DNA of 35,430 bases from Burkholderiaceae bacterium 16 (GCA_000955785.1 JYOD01000128.1:1-35430), one strand, 5' to 3'. Shown: positions 23,765 to 35,430, counted from the stretch's first letter. The notes: generated by a model not told the origin, from the letters alone. Numbers and translations: made by a program.

Positions 23765-24685
23765 CTAATGCGTGCCGTCCATCGGGTCGCGGACGGCGGT
23801 TTCGATGAGCCACGCACGGAATATCGACGCGGCCTCGCTCAGCGGGCCGCGCGGCGTGACGAGCCACCATCCGATGCCGGGGTCATCCAAGACCGCGCCG
23901 GGCAGTGCGGGCACCAGTGCGCCGCTGGCCAGCTGCTGGGCGATCAGGCGGTGCCGGCCCATCGCCATGCCTTGCCCGGCGAGCGCCGCTTCCACCACGA
24001 TGTTGTAGTCGTGCAGGCGCACGGTCTGTGCCCGGCCAAGCTCCAGGCCGAAGCGGCGGGCCCAGGCGTCCCATTCGAACGGATGCCTGGCATGCGAGGC
24101 CAGGAACGGGTAGCGCAGCAGGTCCTGCGGCTTGCGCGGGCGGTCGGGGCCCGCGATCAGCGCGGGTACGCAGACCACCGACAAGCGCTCGGGCATGACC
24201 AGTTGCGCGTCCACGCCCGGCCAGGCGCCCCGGCCGTAGCGGATCGCCACGTCCACCTCGCCGCCTGCCACGTCCGCAAGGGCGATATCGGGGCGCAACT
24301 GCAGGTCGATGCCGGGATGCGCGGCCGAGAAGGCCGGCAACCGCGGCGCCAGCCAGCGCGTGCCGAAGGACGCCAGCAACCCCACGGTCAGGGCCGTGCG
24401 CGCGCCGGCGGGGGCGCGGATCTGCTCGGTGCCCTGGCGCAGCAGCTCGAATGCCGCATGGACCTGTGCGTAGTAAGCCTGCCCCGCCTGGGTCAGCGCT
24501 ACGGCGCGGGCGCGGCGCTCGAACAACGCCACGCCGAGGTCTTCTTCCAGTTTCTGGATATGGTGGCTGACCGCGCTTTGCGAGACGAACAGCTCTTGCC
24601 CTGCCTGGCTGAAGCTCAGGCGTCTTGCGGCCGCCTCGAAAGCGCGCAGGGACACAAGGGGCGGCAGGGATCGCGTGGAACGCAT
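23765..24685 (-). CDS. LysR-type regulator, GcvA-like
   Basis: A 306-residue transcription regulator. The N-terminal winged helix-turn-helix (PPLVSLRAFEAAARRLSFSQAGQELFVSQSAVSHHIQKLEEDLGVALF) is typical of the GcvA/AmpR subgroup. It is followed by an effector-binding domain with LTVGLLASFGTRWLAPRLPAF and DVAIRYGRGAWPG. It lies 108 bp upstream of ridA and points the same way, so it is not divergent from its likely targets. Control of the ridA/PLP pair is probable but unproven. Confidence 0.9.
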   Translation of the reverse strand: MRSTRSLPPLVSLRAFEAAARRLSFSQAGQELFVSQSAVSHHIQKLEEDLGVALFERRARAVALTQAGQAYYAQVHAAFELLRQGTEQIRAPAGARTALTVGLLASFGTRWLAPRLPAFSAAHPGIDLQLRPDIALADVAGGEVDVAIRYGRGAWPGVDAQLVMPERLSVVCVPALIAGPDRPRKPQDLLRYPFLASHARHPFEWDAWARRFGLELGRAQTVRLHDYNIVVEAALAGQGMAMGRHRLIAQQLASGALVPALPGAVLDDPGIGWWLVTPRGPLSEAASIFRAWLIETAVRDPMDGTH

Positions 24686-24760
24686 GAGGCTAGGCGGAGG
24701 GCTTGGGGAGCCCGATATGCTACGCCTTGTCGCGGGGAGGTGCTTGCGGGCGGGGGGCTG

Positions 24761-25495
24761 CTAATGCAGGGCGGGCGCGGGCGGCATCGGCGCGGCCCAG
24801 CGATAAACCAGCAGGCGCCCCTTATAGGCCTCCACGCCGGGGGAGGCCGCGCGGTCCAGCTTTTCCTCGCGCATCAGGAAACCCTGCTCGGCCATCTGCC
24901 GGTTGAAGGCCGGGCGGTTGCCGCGGTCGGGATCGACGATCCAGACCTCGACGGTGGGGCTGGCATGGCGCCCGATAAAGTGAGCCAGGCTGGCATTGGC
25001 ATCGCGCTCGTAGAGCAGGTCGCTGCCGATGATCAGGTCGAAATGGCCATGGACGTAGGCGCTGGCCGGGCTCGCACCCTCGGCGGCGTCCTGTTCCGGC
25101 GCCGTGGCGCTCCAGTGCCCGTGCCGGTATTTCATCGGCGCCAGGCCATTCAGGCGCACGTTTTCCGCCAGGAAGCTGGCTGCCATCGGATGGCAGTCGC
25201 TGGCGGTCATGTCGGCGCCGCGGCGGTGTCCCACCAGGCTGGCCAGGCCCAGGCCGCAGCCGATCTCCAGCACGCGTTCGGTGATATCCACCGGACGCGC
25301 CGCCATGCGGGCAGCCAGGTGCGCGCCGGAAGGCCACAGCAGGCCGAACAGCGGCCACATGGCGGAAGAAATGCCCATGCGATCGGCTTCGCCGAGGGGG
25401 TCGTAGTACTGCTGCTTATCCAGCAGCGAGCGAATGACCAGGTCGGCGACGCCGGCGACGGCGATGCTCTCTTGCTTGGTTTGATAGCCGGGCAT
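24761..25495 (-). CDS. Class I SAM-dependent methyltransferase (METTL/NNMT-like)
   Basis: A 244-residue cytosolic protein with the SAM-binding motif VLEIGCGLGLASL (residues about 75-87), the acidic end of strand 2 at Asp100 (ASDCHP) and DLIIGSDLLYE, the typical post-II block of the lysine/METTL21-23-like methyltransferases. This suggests a protein or small-amine methylation role; the substrate is unknown. The ATG at 25495 is preferred, since the frame back to 25699 is rich in low-complexity residues and lacks a ribosome site. It stands alone between two LysR genes. Confidence 0.82.
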   Translation of the reverse strand: MPGYQTKQESIAVAGVADLVIRSLLDKQQYYDPLGEADRMGISSAMWPLFGLLWPSGAHLAARMAARPVDITERVLEIGCGLGLASLVGHRRGADMTASDCHPMAASFLAENVRLNGLAPMKYRHGHWSATAPEQDAAEGASPASAYVHGHFDLIIGSDLLYERDANASLAHFIGRHASPTVEVWIVDPDRGNRPAFNRQMAEQGFLMREEKLDRAASPGVEAYKGRLLVYRWAAPMPPAPALH

Positions 25496-25765
25496 CGAGG
25501 GGGGAAGCCAGGACGCCGGCTTCGCAATGGGGAGGGAGCCGGCCAGTATGCCCGAAAAGCACCGCAGCAGCGCGGAAACAGGCGGCAAATGCGCCGAAGT
25601 GCAGCCAAAAATGCAGAAGAAGGGCTCCGGACGCCGTGGCGGCGGGGGGAATGTGCCGGAAAGGCCAGCCGCGGCAGACCGCTCTCGCGCCCAAGCCATG
25701 TGCGAGAATCCGCGATAAACAAAACATCGGATATTGTTGTCCGCCTATTCTCGGAGCTTATCGCC

Positions 25766-26728
25766 GTGACCATCCCATCCAGCGCGTCCATCCGCAAACG
25801 CCTGCGTATGCGGCACCTGCAGCTGATGCTGGCGCTGTCGGAGTCGCCCTCGTTGCGTCAGGCGGCGGAAGGCCTGGCGCTGACCCAGCCGGCGGCCACC
25901 AAGTCCTTGCAGGAACTGGAGGACGTACTTGGCGTATCGCTGTTCACGCGCCACGCACGCGGGCTGGACCCCACGGTGTCGGGCAAGGCGGTGATGCGCT
26001 ACGCGCGGGTGGTTTTTGCCGATATGGACGAGCTGCGCGAAGAACTGGTCGCCATCCAGGCCGGCGATGTCGGCAAGGTGCGCGTGGGCGCCGTGATGGC
26101 GCCGGCGCCGGATTTGCTGACCCAGGTGATCGTCAGGCTCAAGCAAGCGCATCCGCGCCTGCACATCATCGTGCAGATCGATACCAGTGATGTGCTGGTG
26201 CACGCCTTGCAGCAGGACCAGATCGATATCGTGCTGGGCCGCATCCCGGATGGCTGGCCCTCGGAGGAGCTGTCGTTCGAGACGCTGGGGGAGGAGGCGC
26301 TGTCCATCGTCACCCGCGTGGGGCATCCGGCGGCGGAGCGCGGCAAGCTGAAACTGGCCGCGCTGACGGAATACGCGTGGATCATCCAGCCGCATCCCAG
26401 CCCGATGCGCCAGATCATCGACCAGACCTTCCGCGAGAACCGCGTGCCGCCGCCGGTGAGCACGGTGGAGACGTCGTCGATCCTCACCACGCTGTCCGTG
26501 CTGCGCGAATCCGACATGCTGGCCGTGCTGCCCACCTCGGTGGCCCGCTACTATGAAGACCTGAACATGATCGCCACGCTGCCGGTGGCCTTGCATGGCC
26601 GGCTTGCACCCTATGGCCTGGTGCTGCGCAAGAGCCGTCCGCCCACGCCCGCCATGCAGCTTGTCATCGACATGCTGCGCGCGGGCGGGCAGGACGGGCA
26701 GGGCGGGGCGGCCACCGTCAGGCCTTGA
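25766..26728 (+). CDS. LysR-type regulator, GbpR-like
   Basis: A 320-residue regulator starting at GTG 25766 with GGAG 9 bases before it. The DNA-binding part is RLRMRHLQLMLALSESPSLRQAAEGLALTQPAATKSLQELEDVLGVSLF, close to the galactose-binding-protein-regulator subgroup. The effector domain starts near GKVRVGAVMAPAPDLL. The gene converges on the Bug gene with only 10 bp between the stops. Its target is unknown; the Bug/M20 operon is the nearest candidate, although that operon already has the RpiR regulator next to its promoter. The 270-bp upstream gap shows no other gene. Confidence 0.9.
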   Translation: MTIPSSASIRKRLRMRHLQLMLALSESPSLRQAAEGLALTQPAATKSLQELEDVLGVSLFTRHARGLDPTVSGKAVMRYARVVFADMDELREELVAIQAGDVGKVRVGAVMAPAPDLLTQVIVRLKQAHPRLHIIVQIDTSDVLVHALQQDQIDIVLGRIPDGWPSEELSFETLGEEALSIVTRVGHPAAERGKLKLAALTEYAWIIQPHPSPMRQIIDQTFRENRVPPPVSTVETSSILTTLSVLRESDMLAVLPTSVARYYEDLNMIATLPVALHGRLAPYGLVLRKSRPPTPAMQLVIDMLRAGGQDGQGGAATVRP

Positions 26729-26738
26729 TCCCGCGCAT

Positions 26739-27767
26739 TCACTCCGCCGAGATCCTGGCTCGCCGGACCACTTCGCCGTAGCGCTGCATCCGCTCGGCCA
26801 TCATCCGCTCGAAGGCGGCCGGCGCCATTTCCTCGGGCGGGAACACGCCGCGCGCGCGCAGGGCCGTCTGCATGGCGGGGTCGCTGGCAGCCTGGCGCAC
26901 GGCCTGGTAGAGCTTCTGCACCACCGGCTCGGGCGTGCCGGCAGGCGCGGCAATGCCCGTCCAGGAGCTCAGGTTGAGCTGCGGATAGCCCAGTTCGGCC
27001 ATGGTCGGCACATCGGGCAGCTGCGGCAGGCGCTGTTCGGAAGCCACCGCCAGCGCGCGCACCTTTCCTTCCTTGATGTAGGGCAGCATGATGACCAGGT
27101 TGTCGAGGATGAACTGGACCTCATTGCTCAGCACAGCCGTGATCAAATGCGTGCCGCCGCGATAGGGAATGTGCGTGGCATAGATGCCGGTGCTGGCCTT
27201 GAGCATCTCCACATTCAGCTGGCCCATGCTGCCAACCCCGCCGCTGCCGTAGTCGAGCTTGCCCGGGTTCTTTTTCGCGTAGGCGAGGAACTCCGCGAAG
27301 GTACGCACGGGCAGGCTCGAGTGCACCACCAGGGCGTTGGGCTGGCGGCCCAGGATGGCGATGTTCTCGAAATCCTTGATCGGGTCGTAGCCCAGCTTCG
27401 GCTGGGTCAGCGGGTTGGCCAGATGGCTGCTCTGGGAGGACACCACCAGCGTATAGCCATCGGGCTTGCTGCGCGCCACCGATTGCGTGGCGACCGAGCC
27501 GCCCGCGCCCGGGCGGTTGTCGACGACCACCGGCACGCCGAGGATGCGCGAGAGCGGCTCCGAGTACTGGCGGGCCATGATGTCCACCGAACCACCGGGC
27601 GGAAAGGGCACCACCAGCGTGATGGGGCGCGAGGGATACGCGCCTTGCGCTTGCGCGGCCAGCGGTGCGGCACACGCGAGCGCGGCTACGCTGAGGCCGG
27701 TGCGGAGGAAATGGCGGCGAGAGAATGGCACGTTCGGCATGGCAGTGTGGTGAAGGTGGTTAAACAT
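26739..27767 (-). CDS. Bug-family tripartite tricarboxylate transporter binding protein
   Basis: A periplasmic solute-binding protein of about 342 residues of the Bug/TctC type. The N-terminus has a twin-arginine-like FSRRHFLRTGLSVAALACA and an AQA cleavage site, then the family marks YPSRPITLVVPFPPGGSVDIMAR, VDNRPGAGGSVATQSVAR and the C-terminal block LYQAVRQAASDPAMQTALRARG. The start is uncertain: ATG at 27767 or at 27740, neither with a clear ribosome site. It follows the M20 gene by 24 bp, so it is probably expressed from the promoter at 29012. The TctA/TctB membrane parts are absent, as is common for Bug genes. Confidence 0.9.
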   Translation of the reverse strand: MFNHLHHTAMPNVPFSRRHFLRTGLSVAALACAAPLAAQAQGAYPSRPITLVVPFPPGGSVDIMARQYSEPLSRILGVPVVVDNRPGAGGSVATQSVARSKPDGYTLVVSSQSSHLANPLTQPKLGYDPIKDFENIAILGRQPNALVVHSSLPVRTFAEFLAYAKKNPGKLDYGSGGVGSMGQLNVEMLKASTGIYATHIPYRGGTHLITAVLSNEVQFILDNLVIMLPYIKEGKVRALAVASEQRLPQLPDVPTMAELGYPQLNLSSWTGIAAPAGTPEPVVQKLYQAVRQAASDPAMQTALRARGVFPPEEMAPAAFERMMAERMQRYGEVVRRARISAE

Positions 27768-27791
27768 CGGATGCGGGGGAAGTGCCCCGGC

Positions 27792-28955
27792 TCAGCGCAG
27801 TGCGAGGATGGCTAGTGCTACCGCCTGCGCGCGCGGCACGAAGGTGGCAAGCTCGCAGTACTCGCGCACGGTGTGCGCATGGCCGCCCACCGGGCCGGTG
27901 CCGCACAGCGTGGGCGTGCCCACCGAGGATGTGAGCCCGCTATCGGCGGCGCCGCCGGTGAATTCGCCCTCTACCGAGAAGCCCAGCTGCTGCGCGCCGC
28001 GCTGGTACAGCGCCAGCAGGTCCGCGGGCGTGCGGGTCATCGGCCGGGTGCGGCGCATGTCGGTGATCCTGCCCGTGGTACGCGGCAGCGATTCGGCCTC
28101 GATGATGGCGCGTATCTGCCCGACCAGCGCGTCGATGTCCGTGTCGGCGGTGAAACGCACGTCGAGCTCGGCCTGCGCATGCGGCGCCACCATGTTGGGC
28201 ACGATGCCGCCTTTCACGCAGCCCACATTGGTGGTGATGCCCTGCCCGGCGTCGGTCAGCGCATGCAGCGCCAGGATCTTGCGCGCGAGCGCGTCGATGG
28301 CGCTGGCACCCTGGGCATGGTTGACGCCCGCGTGCGCGGCCACGCCTTCTACCTCGAACTCCACCACCATCGACCCCTTGCGCCCGGTCACCAGGTTGCC
28401 GCTGACGCGGCCGGGCTCGGCGTTGAACACGGCACGCGCGCCGCGCGCCACGTCCATGATCCGCTCGCGGGTGGCGGCCGATCCGATTTCTTCGTCGCAG
28501 GAAAAGAAAAGGCGCACTGGCAGGGCGTTGCCGCCGCAGCGCGCCAGGGCCTCGGCCACGAACACATTCATCACCAGGCCCGATTTCATGTCGGCCACGC
28601 CTGGCCCGTAGGCAAGCCCGTTTTCCACGCGGAAGGGACGGCGCGCCGCCGTGCCGGCCGGGAACACGGTGTCCATATGGCCCATGAGCAGGATCGGCGC
28701 GCCATCGCCGGCGCCGGGCACCAGCGCATCCAGGCACACGCCGTAGCCGGGCACGGCATGCAGCGTGACCGCAATGCCCGCAGCTTGCAGGTGTCCGTGC
28801 AGGACTTCTGCCACGGCCGTCACGCCGGCTTCCTGCCGGCTGCCGCTGTCGATGTCCACAATACGCTGCAGCAGCGCCTGCATTTCAGCCTGCTGGCCTC
28901 CCAGCCAGTCGATCACCTCGCTCGCCGCCTCGGCATGCATCTCGCTATCCGCCAT
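27792..28955 (-). CDS. M20-family zinc peptidase (glutamate carboxypeptidase/CPG2-like)
   Basis: A 387-residue two-zinc aminoacyl/carboxypeptidase. Metal ligands and base are visible: His93 (GHMDTVF), Asp122 (GVADMKSG), Glu155-Glu156 (CDEEIGS), Glu180 (FNAEPGR) and a late His in GPVGGHAHTVREY. The dimerisation domain lies between. No signal peptide, so cytosolic. GGAAGGAG sits 9 bases before the ATG. It opens an operon with the Bug gene and is transcribed away from the RpiR gene. It likely hydrolyses an acyl- or glutamyl-amino-acid brought in via the binding protein; the substrate is not known. Confidence 0.9.
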   Translation of the reverse strand: MADSEMHAEAASEVIDWLGGQQAEMQALLQRIVDIDSGSRQEAGVTAVAEVLHGHLQAAGIAVTLHAVPGYGVCLDALVPGAGDGAPILLMGHMDTVFPAGTAARRPFRVENGLAYGPGVADMKSGLVMNVFVAEALARCGGNALPVRLFFSCDEEIGSAATRERIMDVARGARAVFNAEPGRVSGNLVTGRKGSMVVEFEVEGVAAHAGVNHAQGASAIDALARKILALHALTDAGQGITTNVGCVKGGIVPNMVAPHAQAELDVRFTADTDIDALVGQIRAIIEAESLPRTTGRITDMRRTRPMTRTPADLLALYQRGAQQLGFSVEGEFTGGAADSGLTSSVGTPTLCGTGPVGGHAHTVREYCELATFVPRAQAVALAILALR

Positions 28956-28990
28956 ATACCCCCGCTCCTTCCACCGTGTGGATCTGATTC

Positions 28991-29032
28991 ATGCATTGCA
29001 ACAGTGCTATGATCATGCAATATGCATTGCAA
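28991..29032. promoter_or_regulatory. Paired 11-bp operator-like repeats
   Basis: ATGCATTGCAA occurs at 28991-29001 and again at 29022-29032, 31 bp apart (three helical turns). The second copy overlaps a perfect CATTGCAATG palindrome (29025-29034). Both lie on the M20 promoter and next to the RpiR start, so they probably bind the RpiR protein. Confidence 0.6.
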
Positions 29033-29040
29033 TGTGTCAA
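29012..29040 (-). promoter_or_regulatory. Promoter of the M20-Bug operon
   Basis: On the minus strand TTGACA (29035-29040, full consensus) is followed after 17 bases by CATGAT (29012-29017, four of six). It lies 57 bases before the M20 start. One copy of the ATGCATTGCAA repeat fills the spacer and a second covers the start region. Confidence 0.6.
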
Positions 29041-29044
29041 CGCC

Positions 29045-29950
29045 ATGAAGAATAGACAGGAGCCACCTCAACACAGCGCCACCCTGCTTGAGCGCCTCGC
29101 GCGCGAGGCGGCCACGCTGACCACCCGCGAGCGCACGCTGGCCGATGCACTGGGCCGCGACTATCCGCATGCGCTGCTGGAATCGGCCACCTCGCTTGCC
29201 GCCCAGCACGGCACGAGCGCCTCGACGGTGGTGCGCCTGTTCGCCAAGCTGGGCTATGCCAGCTATGCCGACGCCCAGCGCGAGGCGCGGGCCAGCGTGA
29301 CGGCGCTCCTGCCCACCGCCGGCCAGCGCGCGCCGGCCACGATCGGTGGCAAGCGTACTCTGCGCGCCTGCGTGGACGACGCGCTGCTGCACGACCAGCA
29401 CAACCTGGCGGCCACCCACGAAGGGCTGGACATGGCGGCCTTCGAGGCGATTGCGCGTCTGCTAGCCGAGCCGCGCGGGCGGTTGTTCGTGCTGGCGCAG
29501 AAAAACAGCGCGCCTGTGGGGGCATGGCTGGCGCTGCATCTGAACATGTGCCGGCCGCGGGTTCAGGAGTTGGGTGCCGGAGCGGTGACTGCCACGGACG
29601 CCATGCTGTGGGTGGAGCCCGAGGATGTGCTCCTGACGTTCAGCATCCGCCGCTATTCCAGCGCGCCGGTGAGCATCGCCCGCGCTTTCCGCGAGCGCGG
29701 TGCGCGTGTGATCGCGATTTGCGACAGTCCGGCTGCGCCACTGGTGCCGCTGTCGCATCATCATCTGCTGGTGCGTACGGGCAATGCTTCCCCCTTTGAT
29801 TCCTATACGGCCGCTTTCTTCTTGTGCAATGCGCTGGTCTCGGCGGTAGCGCAATTGCGCCATCCGGCGGTCATCAAGGCGTTGCAGCGGCGTGATGCGC
29901 TGTGGGAAGCCTTTGAGGCGGATCCTGTTGAGGGTTTGAGGCGGGGGTAG
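29045..29950 (+). CDS. RpiR/MurR-family regulator (HTH plus SIS)
   Basis: A 301-residue regulator. The N-terminal HTH_6 domain (LTTRERTLADALGRDYPHALLESATSLAAQHGTSASTVVRLFAKLGYASYADAQREAR) is followed by a SIS domain (about 125-265) with RLFVLAQKNSAPVGAWLALHL and VLLTFSIRRYSSAPVSIARAFRERGARVIAICDS. SIS domains bind phosphosugars or related acids. The ATG at 29045 is used; an upstream ATG at 28991 would start inside the repeat. There is no good ribosome site at 29045. It is divergent from the M20-Bug operon and likely controls it and itself. Confidence 0.85.
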   Translation: MKNRQEPPQHSATLLERLAREAATLTTRERTLADALGRDYPHALLESATSLAAQHGTSASTVVRLFAKLGYASYADAQREARASVTALLPTAGQRAPATIGGKRTLRACVDDALLHDQHNLAATHEGLDMAAFEAIARLLAEPRGRLFVLAQKNSAPVGAWLALHLNMCRPRVQELGAGAVTATDAMLWVEPEDVLLTFSIRRYSSAPVSIARAFRERGARVIAICDSPAAPLVPLSHHHLLVRTGNASPFDSYTAAFFLCNALVSAVAQLRHPAVIKALQRRDALWEAFEADPVEGLRRG

Positions 29951-29994
29951 CCTGGTCTGGCACTGCCGGCGATTTCGCCGCTGGCGCGGGGTGG

Positions 29995-30623
29995 GCGTTT
30001 GTTGGGCGGGGTTTTCTTGCTTTTAGCTGCTGTCGCGGCTGTACGAGGTTGGCCGTTTACGCACACGGAGGTGTTAGCCTCATGCCGTTACCGGTTTGAA
30101 TGGCCATGATCCTGCCAATGGCGCTGGTTTCGTAGTGAGGCCCCCGGTAGGGGCTCCGTGCCCATTCGCCCATCTGCCGGTACCGGCACGGAGCATCACG
30201 ATCTATCACGCCGTGATGGTTTCGTGGTGGGGTGGGCGCGGTGAAGAAGTTCTTGGTCCCATCAATCCGGTGCCACCGCGCCCACGACGAAAACGGGACG
30301 CTTGCAACTTCGTGGCCGCCCGCGCCGCGAGCGACAGACGGCCTGAAATTCGCGGTGGCCGCTACCGGGGGGGGGGGCCACCACGAATCCCTGGGCATTG
30401 GCTGGGTCGTGGTGCTCCGAACCGCCATTAGAACCCGGGGCCTGACGACGAAACCATTGGGCTGCGCAACCCCGACACGCCAGCCTGCTGCAAGGATCGC
30501 TTTCTTTTGGTGACTTTTCTTCTTTTACGAGTAAAGAAAAGTGACACCTCCGTGTGCGTAAACGGCCAACCCCGCACAGCCGCGACAGCAGCTAGAAGCA
30601 GTAAAACCCCATCCAACAAACGC
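29995..30623. repeat. Interspersed element with 80-bp imperfect inverted repeats
   Basis: The arm at 29995-30074 recurs in reverse at 30544-30623 with about 7 mismatches in 80 (read by eye, about 91% identity). No gene lies in 29951-30675. Open frames reading across both arms share the peptide CVNGQPRTAATAA, showing they are by-products of the repeat. The core (30075-30543) holds smaller inverted repeats (CTCCGTGCC 30154-30162 with GGCACGGAG 30185-30193) and an 11-G run at 30367-30377. It resembles a non-autonomous, MITE-like or REP-like element. No target duplication was found. Confidence 0.75.
30513..30542. repeat. A/T-rich stem-loop at the inner edge of the right arm
   Basis: ACTTTTCTT (30513-30521) pairs with AAGAAAAGT (30534-30542), and TTAC with GTAA inside, around GA. 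It adjoins the right 80-bp arm. Confidence 0.6.
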
Positions 30624-30627
30624 ATCC

Positions 30628-30657
30628 CCCCGCGTCAGCGGGGCTACAAGCAGCCCC
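30628..30657 (-). terminator. Two overlapping hairpins after liuD
   Basis: Downstream of the liuD stop, GGGGCT-AGCCCC (30640-30657) and CCCCGC-GCGGGG (30628-30643) both form 6-bp stems and share four bases, so only one can form at a time. No strong U-tract follows. They may end the liu operon transcript. Confidence 0.4.
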
Positions 30658-30675
30658 CCAAAGGCATGCATTCAC

Positions 30676-32700
<2,025 letters not shown>

Positions 32701-32812
32701 GGCTGTTCCTAGTTTTAGTTCTGGCGGCGTGGCTGCGATGGCCGCGCGGGTGGTTCGGCGGCTACCCGTGCCGCACGGCGCTTGATTGGCTGGGGGCTGG
32801 CTGGAGGTTCGC

Positions 32813-33601
32813 TCAGGCAGGCCGCCAGGACGGCGAGCGTTTTTCCAGGAAGGAACGCACGCCCTCGCGGCCTTCTTCCGAGGCCCGGATCGCGGCAATG
32901 CGGTCGGCGGTATCGGCCAGCAGCGCATCGTCGATAGCCCGGCCCGACACCTCCTGCACCAGCCGCTTGCTCTCGCGCACGGCGTTGGGGCTGTTGGCCA
33001 CCAGCGCGGCGGCCAGTTCGGCCACCTTGGCGTCCAGCGCGTCGGCCGGCACCACCTCATGCACAAAGCCGAGGCGCAGCGCCTCGGCCGCGCCGAAGCG
33101 CTCGGCCGTAATGAAGTAGCGGCGCGCGGCCTGCTCGCCCATGGCGCGGATCACATAGGGGCTGATGGTGGCGGGCAACAGGCCCAGGCGCGCTTCCGAC
33201 AGGCAGAAATTCACCGGCTCCGCGGCTACCGCGATGTCGCAGGCCGCAACCAGGCCCACCCCGCCGGCATAGGTGTCGCCGTGGATGCGTGCAATCACGG
33301 GCTTCGGGCAGGCCCAGATCGTGTGCAGCATCTGGGCCAGGGTCAGCGCGTCGGACCGGTTCTCGTCGTGCGAGTAGCCGGCCATCTTCTTCATCCAGTT
33401 CAGGTCCGCGCCCGCGCAGAAGGCCGGGCCATTGCCCGCCAGCACGATGGCACGCACCGCGGGCTCGCTGCCCAGCGCGCGGAAGGCGCCGGTCAGTTCG
33501 GCGATCACGGTCTCGTTAAAGGCGTTGCGTACGTCCGGCCGGTTCAGCGTGACGGTGGCCACGTGCTGCGCGGCGGTGACGGTCAGGGTGGTGAATTCCA
33601 T
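32813..33601 (-). CDS. liuC: Methylglutaconyl-CoA hydratase (crotonase family)
   Basis: A 262-residue enoyl-CoA hydratase-family enzyme. The oxyanion-hole segments NGPAFCAGADLNWMKKMAGY and HGDTYAGGVGLVAACDIAVA are visible, and Glu in LSEARLGLLPATISPYV is the likely catalytic base. In the liu pathway it hydrates 3-methylglutaconyl-CoA to HMG-CoA. It lies between liuB and liuD (gaps of 69 and 112 bp), the usual liuABCD position. Confidence 0.93.
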   Translation of the reverse strand: MEFTTLTVTAAQHVATVTLNRPDVRNAFNETVIAELTGAFRALGSEPAVRAIVLAGNGPAFCAGADLNWMKKMAGYSHDENRSDALTLAQMLHTIWACPKPVIARIHGDTYAGGVGLVAACDIAVAAEPVNFCLSEARLGLLPATISPYVIRAMGEQAARRYFITAERFGAAEALRLGFVHEVVPADALDAKVAELAAALVANSPNAVRESKRLVQEVSGRAIDDALLADTADRIAAIRASEEGREGVRSFLEKRSPSWRPA

Positions 33602-33670
33602 GGTTGTGTCCTGTGCGATGCGGTGCGATTCAATATCCGGGGCATTTACGCGTGCAATGACGGCGCGCGA

Positions 33671-35278
<1,608 letters not shown>

Positions 35279-35347
35279 AGGTGTCGGGTCTCTGTTCTTT
35301 TATGTCGTGCAGTGATCGCGGCGGCGCAGACAGGCCGGCAGGGCAGC

Positions 35348-35430
35348 TTACGCCGTTTCGGCGTACAGCTCGCGCCCGATCAGCATGCGGCGGATTTCCG
35401 ACGTGCCCGCGCCGATCTCGTACAGCTTGG
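35348..35430 (-). CDS. liuA: Isovaleryl-CoA dehydrogenase, 3' end only
   Basis: The last 26 codons are visible (KLYEIGAGTSEIRRMLIGRE then LYAETA and TAA). The Y-E-I-G-A-G-T-S-E-I-R-R segment is the conserved C-terminus of acyl-CoA dehydrogenases, and position before liuB identifies it as isovaleryl-CoA dehydrogenase, the first enzyme of the liu pathway. The rest lies outside the window. Confidence 0.88.
   Translation of the reverse strand, partial: KLYEIGAGTSEIRRMLIGRELYAETA

Noticed and set aside
23678..25765. Long plus-strand open frame running into the second LysR gene
   Set aside because: It is antisense to the LysR and methyltransferase genes and low-complexity, an effect of high GC. 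Only the part from GTG 25766 has a ribosome site and family similarity.
30057..30428. Open frames inside the interspersed element
   Set aside because: They have no ribosome site or coding bias, and those reaching the arms share peptides only because the DNA is repeated.
32701..33066. N-terminal extension of liuD
   Set aside because: It overlaps liuC in another frame; MFNKILIANRGEIACRV at 32700 is the standard biotin carboxylase start.

Overview
The window looks like chromosomal DNA of a high-GC betaproteobacterium, most likely Cupriavidus or a close Burkholderiaceae relative. The basis is overall gene content and style (Bug-type binding proteins, a leucine-degradation liu operon, a Sia-type phospho-switch, an ECF42/DGPF cluster) and GC-rich third codon positions. 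This is inference, not a database match. I saw no rRNA, tRNA or CRISPR array.

Layout. (1) 1-309: the 3' end of an IS200/IS605-type tnpB with its right-end hairpin, abutting the stop codon of the next gene. (2) 306-3740 (minus): a three-gene Rieske oxygenase operon (oxygenase, 4,5-dihydroxyphthalate-decarboxylase-like protein, flavin/2Fe-2S reductase). It is read from a readable sigma70-type promoter overlapped by a MarR-like palindrome, with a second palindrome upstream. (3) 4078-5784: a worn stretch with a gene remnant, a frameshifted secreted-protein gene and a small secreted protein. (4) 6002-8064: an LLM flavin monooxygenase of the SsuD clade plus a Tat-exported SsuA-like binding protein, without the ABC permease and ATPase. 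(5) 8171-12791 (minus): a siaABCD-like operon (PP2C phosphatase, kinase, SiaC phosphoprotein, diguanylate cyclase) preceded by a DKNYY-repeat protein; SiaA has a soluble CBS-pair input. (6) 13010-16308 (plus): two DGPF/YCII proteins, an SRPBCC protein, a VOC protein and an ECF42-type sigma factor, with a candidate ECF42 promoter before the second DGPF gene. (7) 16524-17214: an EF-hand secreted protein and a 37-residue membrane protein. (8) 17449-21801 (minus): a MacB-like exporter (adaptor, ATPase, two permeases).

(9) 21960-26728: a class V PLP enzyme with RidA and a GcvA-like LysR regulator, a methyltransferase, and a second LysR regulator. (10) 26739-29950: an M20 peptidase and Bug binding protein operon divergent from an RpiR-type regulator, with paired 11-bp repeats placed on the promoter. 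(11) 29951-30675: no gene; an interspersed element with 80-bp imperfect inverted repeats and an 11-G run. (12) 30676-35430 (minus): liuABCD, the leucine/isovalerate branch (liuA partial).

The most notable systems are the CBS-PP2C version of the Sia threonine-phosphorylation/c-di-GMP switch, the ECF42 module with its own promoter motif, and the Rieske operon with a pht5-like partner but no dihydrodiol dehydrogenase.
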